A stretch of 18,708 bases of DNA from CAYXVB01 sp964467785 (lineage in GTDB: Bacteria; Bdellovibrionota; UBA1018): contig CAYXVB010000068.1 in assembly GCA_964467785.1 (NCBI GenBank), positions 1-18,708 on the forward strand, in the 5' to 3' direction. Shown here piece after piece: positions 7,801 to 13,828 of this stretch (its first letter is position 1; each line of letters begins with the position of its first letter). Made by a program: the position numbers and the translations under genes. A model generated the notes under the pieces. It saw nothing but the letters and a program-made list of their open reading frames with translations, was not told where the DNA came from and ran no database searches.

Positions 7801-8233
7801 GTACTACGGCTCGGCGGACATGCCCGTGAATTACACGGCCCGCTCGGGCGGCAAACTGGTCACCATCCCCTGCCTCAAGCTCTGGATGTATGACCTGCTC
7901 AAGCTGCGCGAGACCTACCCGGGCGATAGCAAGGACCCCGCCACGGAGCAGGCCCGCATCCGCTGGCAGAACCAATTGGTATATATGCTGCACCGCCAGC
8001 TCCCGCTAGCGCGCCTGATCCAGACCCTCGGCAAGGAAAATATCTTCTTCCAGGTCAAGGTCCAGGGCTTTAAGACTAACGTCGAGAACGCGGACACGAC
8101 CGCGCAGTACATTTCCCACAGCGTGGGCTCCTACCAGACCGACCACGGCGCCGGCGCGCTGCGCGATCTCGCGGCCAAGACCGGCATCCAGGTGCACGAG
8201 CTTTATGCCCGTTACCTCAACGAAGGCTACTGA
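4889..8233 (+). CDS. Large exported protein of unknown function (1114 aa)
   Basis: I do not recognise a family. The N-terminus is basic with a hydrophobic core (about 27-40) and a likely cleavage at ALA-GS (about 45/46), so the protein is exported. The mature part has mixed alpha/beta regions. Residues about 470-700 look beta-rich and aromatic (WGGWISGFSV, FYWWINVARY). The last third looks helical. Only two cysteines occur, C961 and C995, which could form one disulfide. No catalytic motif, membrane-spanning helix or simple repeat is evident. ATG 4889 is chosen over upstream in-frame starts because AGGAAG lies 8 nt upstream and the signal peptide begins here. It lies between the small helical protein and the S8 protease, with 15 nt to the next ATG, so it is very likely co-translated with the protease. 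It could be a substrate, chaperone, scaffold or partner; none is proven. Confidence 0.85.
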   Translation: MKKHAIRHPLLLQAIRQDRWSWLPTAKAFVVGAALVALAGRDALAGSLVLPFSGVHEPAADLLYKGRAVDSDDAATLARQGVDLGVLDPTSSDLWNTKGALPVTRPLSYPEDGGQVFFQSAMRSASGIARARVYTPGSPPQSFIVSASLSSHAAIARAALLKSLGYGVVAPRWYRKLTIRFDSLAYRDQFVDLIIKQTQTAQSRWVPDAEKDLPKDQPVVTLQDIVLEPGQIETPNFHWGAIPDYRTQGNSTLPAQRAFRALVVPLTLLDIPENPNVFPYTTAQIFSESAMFTHPYAENFASTTIDDARWISRRIGALKRETLEAAVRSAGYPDDVTALLIEKTVARRNQLLEVMGLKKEFPVLPYDAHLNVGAVVDGKLTRESYPGYALRFNYGDPSSPVRREEILRYLRIETIASVIAKATEKLNEAITVASASDVAQRHQKAVFEKLVREFNESIKSGKAPSSSQPVATWGGWISGFSVAANRNVVTGNYYGDESKAQLVDNLSVQAQLGYFAGVDNIPNVLPGVTGNVVLQRNYIHVRPVADMKAAIATDWKSLWQPRYMKDLAANLTQGTSTEAFKKLLDQLKQNEMLVITDTIAAGVQGRVTVPLVNLLGLAPLTENPILNLNSAARATAYRRTTILRTASGLQVYLQGVRSSAFDTGLDFYWWINVARYNHSERDGNAETRAYVLDRADEDGAPDRDRRLVRSIQALLQSNSAESLEEDFRPYRLNHSLEASVNRYDLLRWRWFSLEEGHLLKILPPGRVPGDPGTPYDPKDFERLFYNARIQRLNGVSDADLLSNVFKKITKGYSPIPGGMGSDPADSLLGHSQWTEVSTEAEITPSSTRGTSKALDGLKPPAPPVTLVERHWKGWILSRANLFEMFDSLETSMKPLDLGYPLINRDEFATMKQLQMYELSTALLVYKAGLDKITTKLLAPRLADAADWIIATEDAAEFKHWCESRRAYGAQEYYGSADMPVNYTARSGGKLVTIPCLKLWMYDLLKLRETYPGDSKDPATEQARIRWQNQLVYMLHRQLPLARLIQTLGKENIFFQVKVQGFKTNVENADTTAQYISHSVGSYQTDHGAGALRDLAAKTGIQVHELYARYLNEGY

Positions 8234-8248
8234 GTGAGGATCGCGATC

Positions 8249-11200
8249 ATGAAAAAGCACCCCACGACCCGACTGAACCCCATCGGAGCGACCCTGCTCC
8301 TCGCCCTGAGCCTGCAAGCCTCGCCGCTTTACGCGGCGGAGTACCTGCTCACGCCAGTGAGTCCGCGCGCGCTGGGCGCGAAAAAGCTCGAGTCGCTGCT
8401 CAAGAGCGGCGGCGCGGCGATCGAAGTCGTACCGCTCTTCGGAGCGGGCGAAGCTAAGGCGCTGGCCGCGCTCGGAGATGGCAAGCTGGCTTCCACGCTC
8501 AAGGTCCGCACCCGGAGCTCGGCCCAGGACGCCCGCCTGCGCCGGCGCGCGTTGCGCGCCGGGTGGAGCGCGGACCTCAACTCCCGGGCCGAGCTTCAGG
8601 AAAAGTCATCGTTTGAAAGCCTGCAGTGGGGTCTCCGCAACACGGGCGAAGCCCAGAAGCTCACCCTGAGCGAGACGCGGACTCTGATGATCCCCGGCTC
8701 GGCCGGCGAGGATTCCGGCTACTCGCGCGCCCCCGCGCCGAGGGCCGACGCCCCCCAGGTGACGGTCGCCGTTCTCGACACGGGCGTGGATAGCACGCAC
8801 CCGGATCTCGCGGGCAAGGTGATCCGTCCGCCCGCGGACCCCGACGCCCCCATTCCGGCCGACTCGCTCAGCGATGACATCGGCCACGGCACCCATGTGG
8901 CCGGCGTGATCGCCGCCCAGGGGCAAGTGACTGGCGTAGCCTCGGGGGTCGCGCAGATCCTGCCCGTCAAGGTGATCAAGCGCGCGCCGAACGCCCCGAT
9001 TCGCCCGCAAGATGCGTCTCCCCCAGCCCCCGGTACACCGGCGGCGCCCGCCACAAAAGAAGGCGCCTTTGCCGACGACATCGCGCGCGGGCTACTCTAT
9101 GCCGTGCGCCATGATGCCCGGATCATCAACCTCTCGCTGGCTTGGCCCAAGGCAGCCGACGCCGAGGTGCTGCGCCGGATGGTCCAGCTCGCTCAAGCGC
9201 GCGGCGTGCTCGTCGTCAGCGCGGCCGGTAACGACGCCTCCCAGGGGCAGGTCTTTCCCTGCTCGTATAACGGCGTGATCTGTGTCGCGGCCCACGGGCC
9301 CGACGGCGCGCTCTCGCACTTCTCCAACTACGGAGCGGCGGCGGACGTCGCGGCGCCGGGACTGGCGATCTTGTCGACCTGGCCGCTCAAACGGCAGCCG
9401 TCGACGTTCACCGCGTTCCAAGGCTACGAACTCAAGAACGGCACCTCGATGGCCGCGCCGTTCGTGAGCGGCATCCTCGCGCGCCTGCTCGCCGAGGGAA
9501 TGAGCCCCGCCGAGGCGCGAGCCCGCCTCCTCGTCGGTGTGCGCCCGGTGCAGGAGCCTGCCTGGGAAAGCGAAGCGCTGCTCGCCCGTCTCCGCAAGTG
9601 GATCTCCCGCGGAAACGCCGATCTCTCACGCGCGCTGTCCGTCCCGCCGCAGCCGCTCTTCGAAGCCGCGAGCAAAACACCGCTGTCGCTGCGCTGGCAA
9701 CCCGCCCTCACGCGCAGCCTGCCGCTGCGTCTGGAGCTGCGCAACGCCTGGGCCGACGCGCAAGGCCCGGTCGGCGCGAGCCTTCGGCTCGTCTCATTCG
9801 AGGGCGGAGACTCGCGTGATTCCGCACGCAATCCGATGCCCCTGCCGGCGCGCCTGAGCGTCACGAGCTGGAGCACTCCGAGCTGGAAAGCCGGCGAGTC
9901 GCGAAGCATCGAAACGTCGCTCGAAATCACGGACGCCTCACGCCTGGAGTCGCGTTATCTGGTGGAAATCACCGTCGGAGGGAATCGCGTGCGGATCCCC
10001 CTCGCGCTCTCGCGTCTGATGGATCCATCGACCCAGGTCGCGGGCTCCGCGACCGCGGGCGCCTTCGTGGGCGCTCCGCTGCAGCTGGACGAGTCCGCCG
10101 ACATCCGCTCGGTCAACCCGCGCGACGGCCGGACGGATCTCGAGTTCTTTGCCATCCGCGAAAGCATGACCGCGGCGGAATCGAGTGGTGAAAAGGATCG
10201 CAAGCTCGTCTGGGGGCTTCAGCGCATGAGCCGAATCTCCTCCGACGGGCGCTTGGTGATCTCAGTGAGCGCCCCGTCGGCTATGGAGCCGGGTTCGTTT
10301 AAAGACGGGCTCTCGCTCTACCAGATCGATCGTTTGCGAGCCGCCGATGGCAGCGCCCGTTACGCGTTTGTCGCGTTGCTGGGCACCGCCGTGCAAGGCG
10401 CGACTCCCAGAGCGCGCATCACGGTGCTCACCGAAAACCTCGAAAAAGATCAGGTGATCGAGCACGACAACACGGTCTCGGCCCTTCCGGATACTTTCCG
10501 CTGGATGGCCATGGCCAGCGGAACCCCGCGCCCGGCCTGGATTGGCGCGGGCACGACGCCCCCGCTCGAGAAAAAGCCGTACAATCCCTGGAACCCCAAG
10601 GCCTCCTCCAAAGACCAGCCCGAGCGGCGATTCTACTATCTGGCCGCGGACGGCATCCGTTCGCTCGCTGCGCCCGACAACGCCGCCGGAAAGAAGCAGG
10701 ACTGGGTCGCGTTGCTGCAGCCTTCGACCGAGGATTTCCGCGACGGGCGCATCCGCGCGCTCCTCGCCTCGGGCGACGACTACAACGTCAGCTACTCCGT
10801 GGCGCGCATCCGCAACGCGCTGATCGAGAGCACTGAAACGCTTGAACTCGCGCCTTTCCGCATGCTCGACGGCATCGCTCAAACGGGCCGGATGCAAGCG
10901 CTCGCACCGGGGTTCGAAGGCACTTTCTACTCAGGCGCCGGCACCCTGGGCGCGCTCCGCACGACGTTGGTGTACGCCGGCAACCCACGCCCGGAAACGG
11001 ACCTTCGCCAGGCACCGCTGTCTGGGCTCGACTCGGCGATGAGCACCCTGGGCGTTTTCGCCGGCCCTTCGACGCTCGCATCCTTCGTGGAAACGCATTC
11101 GGCGCTCCAGTTCCATGATCATCGGACCGGTGAAATCGCCGTGACTTCGCTCGGGCGCTACAGCTTCCTGCCGACGTTCATCTTCAGCCAAAGCTACTTT

Positions 11201-11440
11201 CCGCTGCTTTCGGCCGAAGGCCCCGCGCTCCTGGTCCCCTCGGAACTCGGCACGCCCGACGGGGTGGGCATCCTCCGCCCGACCCGCGACGCCTCGGGCG
11301 CGCTGACTCTGACTCGGCCCGCCCGGGATCAGTGGGAAAGCGGCGACTCCTGTCTCCGGATCGGCAATCCGATCCGCGACCCGCAGGGCGATCGGATTGC
11401 CTGGCTCTGCAGCTCCGGCTGGTGGGAAGTGTCGTTTTAA
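8249..11440 (+). CDS. Subtilisin-family (S8) serine protease with long C-terminal extension
   Basis: A 1063-residue exported protease. The signal peptide is about 1-29 (hydrophobic GATLLLALSLQ, cleavage near LYA-AE). An N-terminal region (about 31-125) leads into LQWGLRNTGE, typical of the start of S8 mature domains. The catalytic triad is D177 (AVLDTGVDSTHPDL), H213 (GHGTHVAGV) and S400 (NGTSMAAPFVSG), with oxyanion N328 (SAAGN). A Pro/Ala-rich insertion (about 246-270) interrupts the catalytic domain. Beyond about residue 460 lies a ~600-residue extension that looks beta-rich and that I cannot assign. ATG 8249 is chosen over GTG 8234 because AGTGAGGA sits about 8 nt upstream. It is the last gene of the P1 unit, followed by a strong terminator. 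Likely a secreted or surface protease; an intact triad predicts activity. Confidence 0.93.
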   Translation: MKKHPTTRLNPIGATLLLALSLQASPLYAAEYLLTPVSPRALGAKKLESLLKSGGAAIEVVPLFGAGEAKALAALGDGKLASTLKVRTRSSAQDARLRRRALRAGWSADLNSRAELQEKSSFESLQWGLRNTGEAQKLTLSETRTLMIPGSAGEDSGYSRAPAPRADAPQVTVAVLDTGVDSTHPDLAGKVIRPPADPDAPIPADSLSDDIGHGTHVAGVIAAQGQVTGVASGVAQILPVKVIKRAPNAPIRPQDASPPAPGTPAAPATKEGAFADDIARGLLYAVRHDARIINLSLAWPKAADAEVLRRMVQLAQARGVLVVSAAGNDASQGQVFPCSYNGVICVAAHGPDGALSHFSNYGAAADVAAPGLAILSTWPLKRQPSTFTAFQGYELKNGTSMAAPFVSGILARLLAEGMSPAEARARLLVGVRPVQEPAWESEALLARLRKWISRGNADLSRALSVPPQPLFEAASKTPLSLRWQPALTRSLPLRLELRNAWADAQGPVGASLRLVSFEGGDSRDSARNPMPLPARLSVTSWSTPSWKAGESRSIETSLEITDASRLESRYLVEITVGGNRVRIPLALSRLMDPSTQVAGSATAGAFVGAPLQLDESADIRSVNPRDGRTDLEFFAIRESMTAAESSGEKDRKLVWGLQRMSRISSDGRLVISVSAPSAMEPGSFKDGLSLYQIDRLRAADGSARYAFVALLGTAVQGATPRARITVLTENLEKDQVIEHDNTVSALPDTFRWMAMASGTPRPAWIGAGTTPPLEKKPYNPWNPKASSKDQPERRFYYLAADGIRSLAAPDNAAGKKQDWVALLQPSTEDFRDGRIRALLASGDDYNVSYSVARIRNALIESTETLELAPFRMLDGIAQTGRMQALAPGFEGTFYSGAGTLGALRTTLVYAGNPRPETDLRQAPLSGLDSAMSTLGVFAGPSTLASFVETHSALQFHDHRTGEIAVTSLGRYSFLPTFIFSQSYFPLLSAEGPALLVPSELGTPDGVGILRPTRDASGALTLTRPARDQWESGDSCLRIGNPIRDPQGDRIAWLCSSGWWEVSF

Positions 11441-11456
11441 CTCCAAAACCGAGAAG

Positions 11457-11493
11457 AAACCGGTGCACCCTGATACCAGTGCACCGGTTTTTT
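11457..11493 (+). terminator. Intrinsic terminator after the S8 protease
   Basis: A perfect 12-bp stem (11457-11468 with 11479-11490) around a 10-nt loop is followed by a T-run to 11493. It lies 16 nt after the protease stop. Part of the loop and stem matches a second intergenic site at 13611. Confidence 0.93.
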
Positions 11494-11630
11494 CCGTTCG
11501 TGGCTCTAAGAGCGTCTCGAGCTGACACAAGTTGTTAGTTCGAATCGCAGCGCGTCTTGCCTTTGTTTTTATTCGATTAAAACCAAAACCCCCTTCGCCC
11601 TTTTGCGCCTCTCTCACAGGCGACCCAGCT

Positions 11631-11645
11631 CGGCACACCCCTTGC
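11631..11645 (+). promoter_or_regulatory. Sigma-54-type promoter P2 (lipoprotein operon)
   Basis: CGGCAC-N5-TTGC gives RpoN-type -24/-12 elements with correct spacing, followed by TCAACG as in P3. The predicted start is near 11657, giving a leader of about 66 nt. Upstream are GCTCTAAGAGC (11503-11513, a perfect odd palindrome) and an AT-rich tract (about 11563-11590) that could aid bending. The rest of 11494-11630 shows nothing I can assign. Confidence 0.72.
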
Positions 11646-11722
11646 TCAACGCGCTCGGCATGAAGAGCGAATAGTTCGATCTCTTCACAAATCTGGAACG
11701 AAACCTTTTGGGGGTAAAAGTT

Positions 11723-12493
11723 ATGAAAAAGTTGGTGAATCGGAGGGGGCTTTGGGAACTGGGTGTGGTGAGCGCGATGGCGATCGTTGCCGGCGCCCTG
11801 ACCGCCTGTGGCGGCGGGGGTGGTGGCGGCGGACGCTACGGCGACCCGTTCTATCATGCCTGGTATGACGTCTACGGCAACAGGTGCAACACGGGCTATC
11901 CGAAGCCGGGCTGTAACTTCTACCTGGACGGCGACAAGATCACCTCGAACGAAGACCCCTACTACACGTCGTCGGTTCGCCCCAGCTGGGGATCCTATAG
12001 CTACGTCGACTCCTACGGCTTCAACCGGACTTACACTGGCTGGGCATGGTGGAGCCCCGACAACATTCTTTATGATGACTTGGGCCACGCCCTCAACCAG
12101 GACGGCGAAGACTCTTCGCTCGACGCTGTCGCGCAAGCCGGCTCACAAGAAGAAGAAGTCCTCACCACCGTGGGCAAGGACTTTGCCTCCAAGTACGCGC
12201 TGTCCGAAGACGCAGGCCTGAGCATCGCTCGCACCCTGAAGGATTGGGCCACGCTCTCCAAGAAGCGCGCGCGCACCACGGCTGACATCGCCGACTTCAC
12301 CAAGCGTCTCTACGGCGTGGACATGACGGCCGCGGTGGCCGCCCTGGCCGAAGCGCAAGCTGCCCAAAGCACGGTCGCCCTCGAAGGTCTCAATACCAAG
12401 ATCGCGACTTACTGGAACACCTCTCCCGAAACGAGCCGGGTGATCCTCAAGAACTGGTACTCCCGCGAACTTCAGGCCGCCGGCGTGAAGTAA
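11723..12493 (+). CDS. Poly-Gly lipoprotein, unknown function
   Basis: A 256-residue predicted lipoprotein. A basic N-terminus and hydrophobic core lead to the lipobox LTAC with C29 as the lipidated residue, followed at once by eight glycines (30-37). These use mixed Gly codons (GGC, GGG, GGT, GGA), so the run is probably kept at the protein level rather than arising by slippage. Residues about 38-115 are rich in Tyr, Trp and Ser and contain C55 and C64. Residues about 120-256 look helical and charged. I do not recognise the family. ATG 11723 is preferred over an in-frame TTG at 11708 because the longer form would place GGGGGT, the likely ribosome-binding site, inside the gene. It is the first gene after P2, 28 nt ahead of the Gly/His-rich protein. 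Probably outer-membrane anchored. Confidence 0.82.
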   Translation: MKKLVNRRGLWELGVVSAMAIVAGALTACGGGGGGGGRYGDPFYHAWYDVYGNRCNTGYPKPGCNFYLDGDKITSNEDPYYTSSVRPSWGSYSYVDSYGFNRTYTGWAWWSPDNILYDDLGHALNQDGEDSSLDAVAQAGSQEEEVLTTVGKDFASKYALSEDAGLSIARTLKDWATLSKKRARTTADIADFTKRLYGVDMTAAVAALAEAQAAQSTVALEGLNTKIATYWNTSPETSRVILKNWYSRELQAAGVK

Positions 12494-12521
12494 ACCGTCG
12501 AATACAGGAACAGGAGTCTTT

Positions 12522-13181
12522 ATGAAAAACCTGCTTCAACTGACACTGGCGGCGACTCTAGCACTGAGCGCTTCGGCGGCCTTCGCCGAGGACATGACGG
12601 ACGCGGCACTGACGGCAACCGACGAAGCGGCCTCCTTTGACCGCGACCGCGCGGACCACGCTGGCCCCGGTTACGGCGGCCCCCCCAATCCGGGCGGCGG
12701 CCACGGGGGCGGCTGGGGTCATGGCGGAGGTCACGGTGGCGGACATGGCGGCGGCTGGGGCGGAGGCCCGAGCTATCCTCCCCCACCTCCTCCGTACTAT
12801 CCACCGGCGCCGCATTACCCGCCGGCACCCTCGTATCCCTCGTTTGATCGCGTGGGCGCCTGCACCGTGGAACGCGACGGAGGCTACTCCACCCATTACG
12901 TGATCTACGACTACCGACACTTCCGAATCGACGATGCCTGGAGCTATCGCGAAGCGATGGATCTCGCCCGGCGCGCCGATTACGAAGGACGTTGCGACGG
13001 TTACGGCGGCGGAGGCTACGGCAACCGCACCGAATGCCGCATCAACGTCAACGGCAACGTGTTCATTGGTTACGGCAACAGCGAGTGGTCCGCGACTTCG
13101 GACGCCCGCAACCAGTGCCTTCGTGTCTACAACAACTCCTATGTGTGCAACGACCCCCGCGCGGTCTGCCGCTATTACTGA
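12522..13181 (+). CDS. Secreted Gly/His-rich protein with six-cysteine C-terminal module
   Basis: A 219-residue protein. The signal peptide is 1-22 (cleavage AFA-ED). Then come a short acidic segment (23-45), a Gly-rich tract with HGGG/WGHGGG repeats (about 49-82), a Pro/Tyr-rich tract (about 83-106), and a C-terminal module (about 112-219). The module has six cysteines at 114, 158, 172, 199, 209 and 216 and ends AVCRYY. It is clearly homologous to the C-terminus of the protein at 13829, sharing REA-DLARR-D-GRC, INVNG, SAT-DARN-C and AVCR. The His-Gly repeats could bind metal. An AGGAG ribosome-binding site lies 5 nt before the ATG. It is co-transcribed with the upstream lipoprotein and followed by a terminator. 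The function is unknown; a secreted or surface structural role is inferred. Confidence 0.85.
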   Translation: MKNLLQLTLAATLALSASAAFAEDMTDAALTATDEAASFDRDRADHAGPGYGGPPNPGGGHGGGWGHGGGHGGGHGGGWGGGPSYPPPPPPYYPPAPHYPPAPSYPSFDRVGACTVERDGGYSTHYVIYDYRHFRIDDAWSYREAMDLARRADYEGRCDGYGGGGYGNRTECRINVNGNVFIGYGNSEWSATSDARNQCLRVYNNSYVCNDPRAVCRYY

Positions 13182-13277
13182 GAGGTGATGACGACTCAAT
13201 CCCGTTCGAAAAACAAACTCAAAAGCTGATCAACCCAGAATCGCGCTGATAGTCCATTTCAGCTCGATTCGTTCCAG

Positions 13278-13323
13278 ACCCCCGGGGGCCATACCGTGCC
13301 GGCCTCCGGGGGTTTGTATTTTT
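13278..13323 (+). terminator. Intrinsic terminator after the Gly/His-rich gene
   Basis: ACCCCCGG pairs with CCGGGGGT and the stem continues inward through a G-U pair and GGCC/GGCC (13278-13313). It is followed by TTTGTATTTTT. It lies about 100 nt after the stop of the 12522 gene. Confidence 0.9.
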
Positions 13324-13429
13324 CTGCGCTTAAAAACAGCCCTCCCCCATCCACCCACGCTCTCATCCCACGCACGCGCGAATGGATAAAGTCGCGCGAG
13401 CATTTCAAGTTCCCCTCACAAAGGCCTAC

Positions 13430-13514
13430 TCGGCGAATGTCGGTTTTTGTCGGTTTGCGGGCTCTAGTCCAAGCCCCATTCATCCCAAAACCGACATGAA
13501 CCGACATTCGCCGA
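13430..13514. repeat. Large inverted repeat with internal 10-bp direct repeats
   Basis: 27-bp arms (13430-13456 and 13488-13514, two mismatches) flank a 31-nt spacer that itself contains GGGCT/AGCCC. Each arm carries TGTCGGTTT (or its complement) twice at a 10-bp period, giving four copies of one helical-phase half-site. It is intergenic, about 300 nt upstream of the P3 transcription start. It could be a multi-site operator, a long RNA hairpin or a MITE-like remnant. I see no gene in 13324-13745. Confidence 0.7.
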
Positions 13515-13557
13515 AGCCGCCCTGAACTGAATCGGCACTCAATCCTCAGATCAAAAG

Positions 13558-13569
13558 TCCAACGTTGGA
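13558..13569. promoter_or_regulatory. 12-bp perfect palindrome upstream of P3
   Basis: TCCAACGTTGGA is fully self-complementary. Its centre is about 208 nt upstream of the predicted P3 start, within the range of enhancer sites for sigma-54 activators. It differs in sequence from the palindrome upstream of P1, so a shared activator is not shown. Confidence 0.3.
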
Positions 13570-13610
13570 TAGTCACGAAGAAATCAGTGGCGTTCCGTCA
13601 CCAGCCAAGT

Positions 13611-13629
13611 GGTGCAAGCTGATACCATT
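13611..13629. repeat. Second copy of a GGTGCANNCTGATACCA element
   Basis: This site matches 11462-11480, inside the terminator of the S8 protease, at 16 of 19 positions. Here the right half of the hairpin is not conserved, so it does not terminate. Both copies are intergenic. It is a possible small dispersed repeat; two copies are too few to define a family. Confidence 0.35.
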
Positions 13630-13745
13630 CACACTTTTACCTGGCACCTCCCCCCGCCCTAACGCCACGCGCAGGCTTTCGAATGTACGCATTATGAAGC
13701 CATTTTAGGCTCATTTTCTACACTTTCCGCACTTCACGCGCCGCT

Positions 13746-13760
13746 CGGCACAACGGTTGC
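13746..13760 (+). promoter_or_regulatory. Sigma-54-type promoter P3 (DUF4360 gene)
   Basis: CGGCAC-N5-TTGC is followed by TCAACGG. It shares GCTCGGCACA and TTGCTCAACG with P2. The predicted start is near 13772, giving a 57-nt leader before the ATG at 13829. Confidence 0.75.
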
Positions 13761-13828
13761 TCAACGGAAAATTCGAAAGAGCGAAGTCCGCTCCCATAAA
13801 CGTCTGTCTGAAACGGCAAGGGGAAATT

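Noticed and set aside
5258..7993. 911-codon open frame on the minus strand across the large exported gene
   Set aside because: High-GC antisense shadow: no ribosome-binding site, low-complexity Arg/Gly/Val composition, and the plus-strand gene has a signal peptide and operon context.
11538..11546. GTTCGAATC, a tRNA T-loop-like motif in the spacer after the S8 protease
   Set aside because: The flanking bases do not form a T-stem beyond the G-C closing pair, and no anticodon or acceptor arm is present.
10931..12136. 401-codon minus-strand frame spanning the protease end, terminator and lipoprotein start
   Set aside because: It crosses a strong terminator and promoter on the other strand and has no recognisable domain.
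13259..13576. 105-codon minus-strand frame in the spacer before P3
   Set aside because: It runs through the plus-strand terminator hairpin and the large inverted repeat, and its composition is not protein-like.
13641..13655. A further TGGCACC resembling a -24 element
   Set aside because: No TTGC at the required spacing; the downstream sequence is C-rich.
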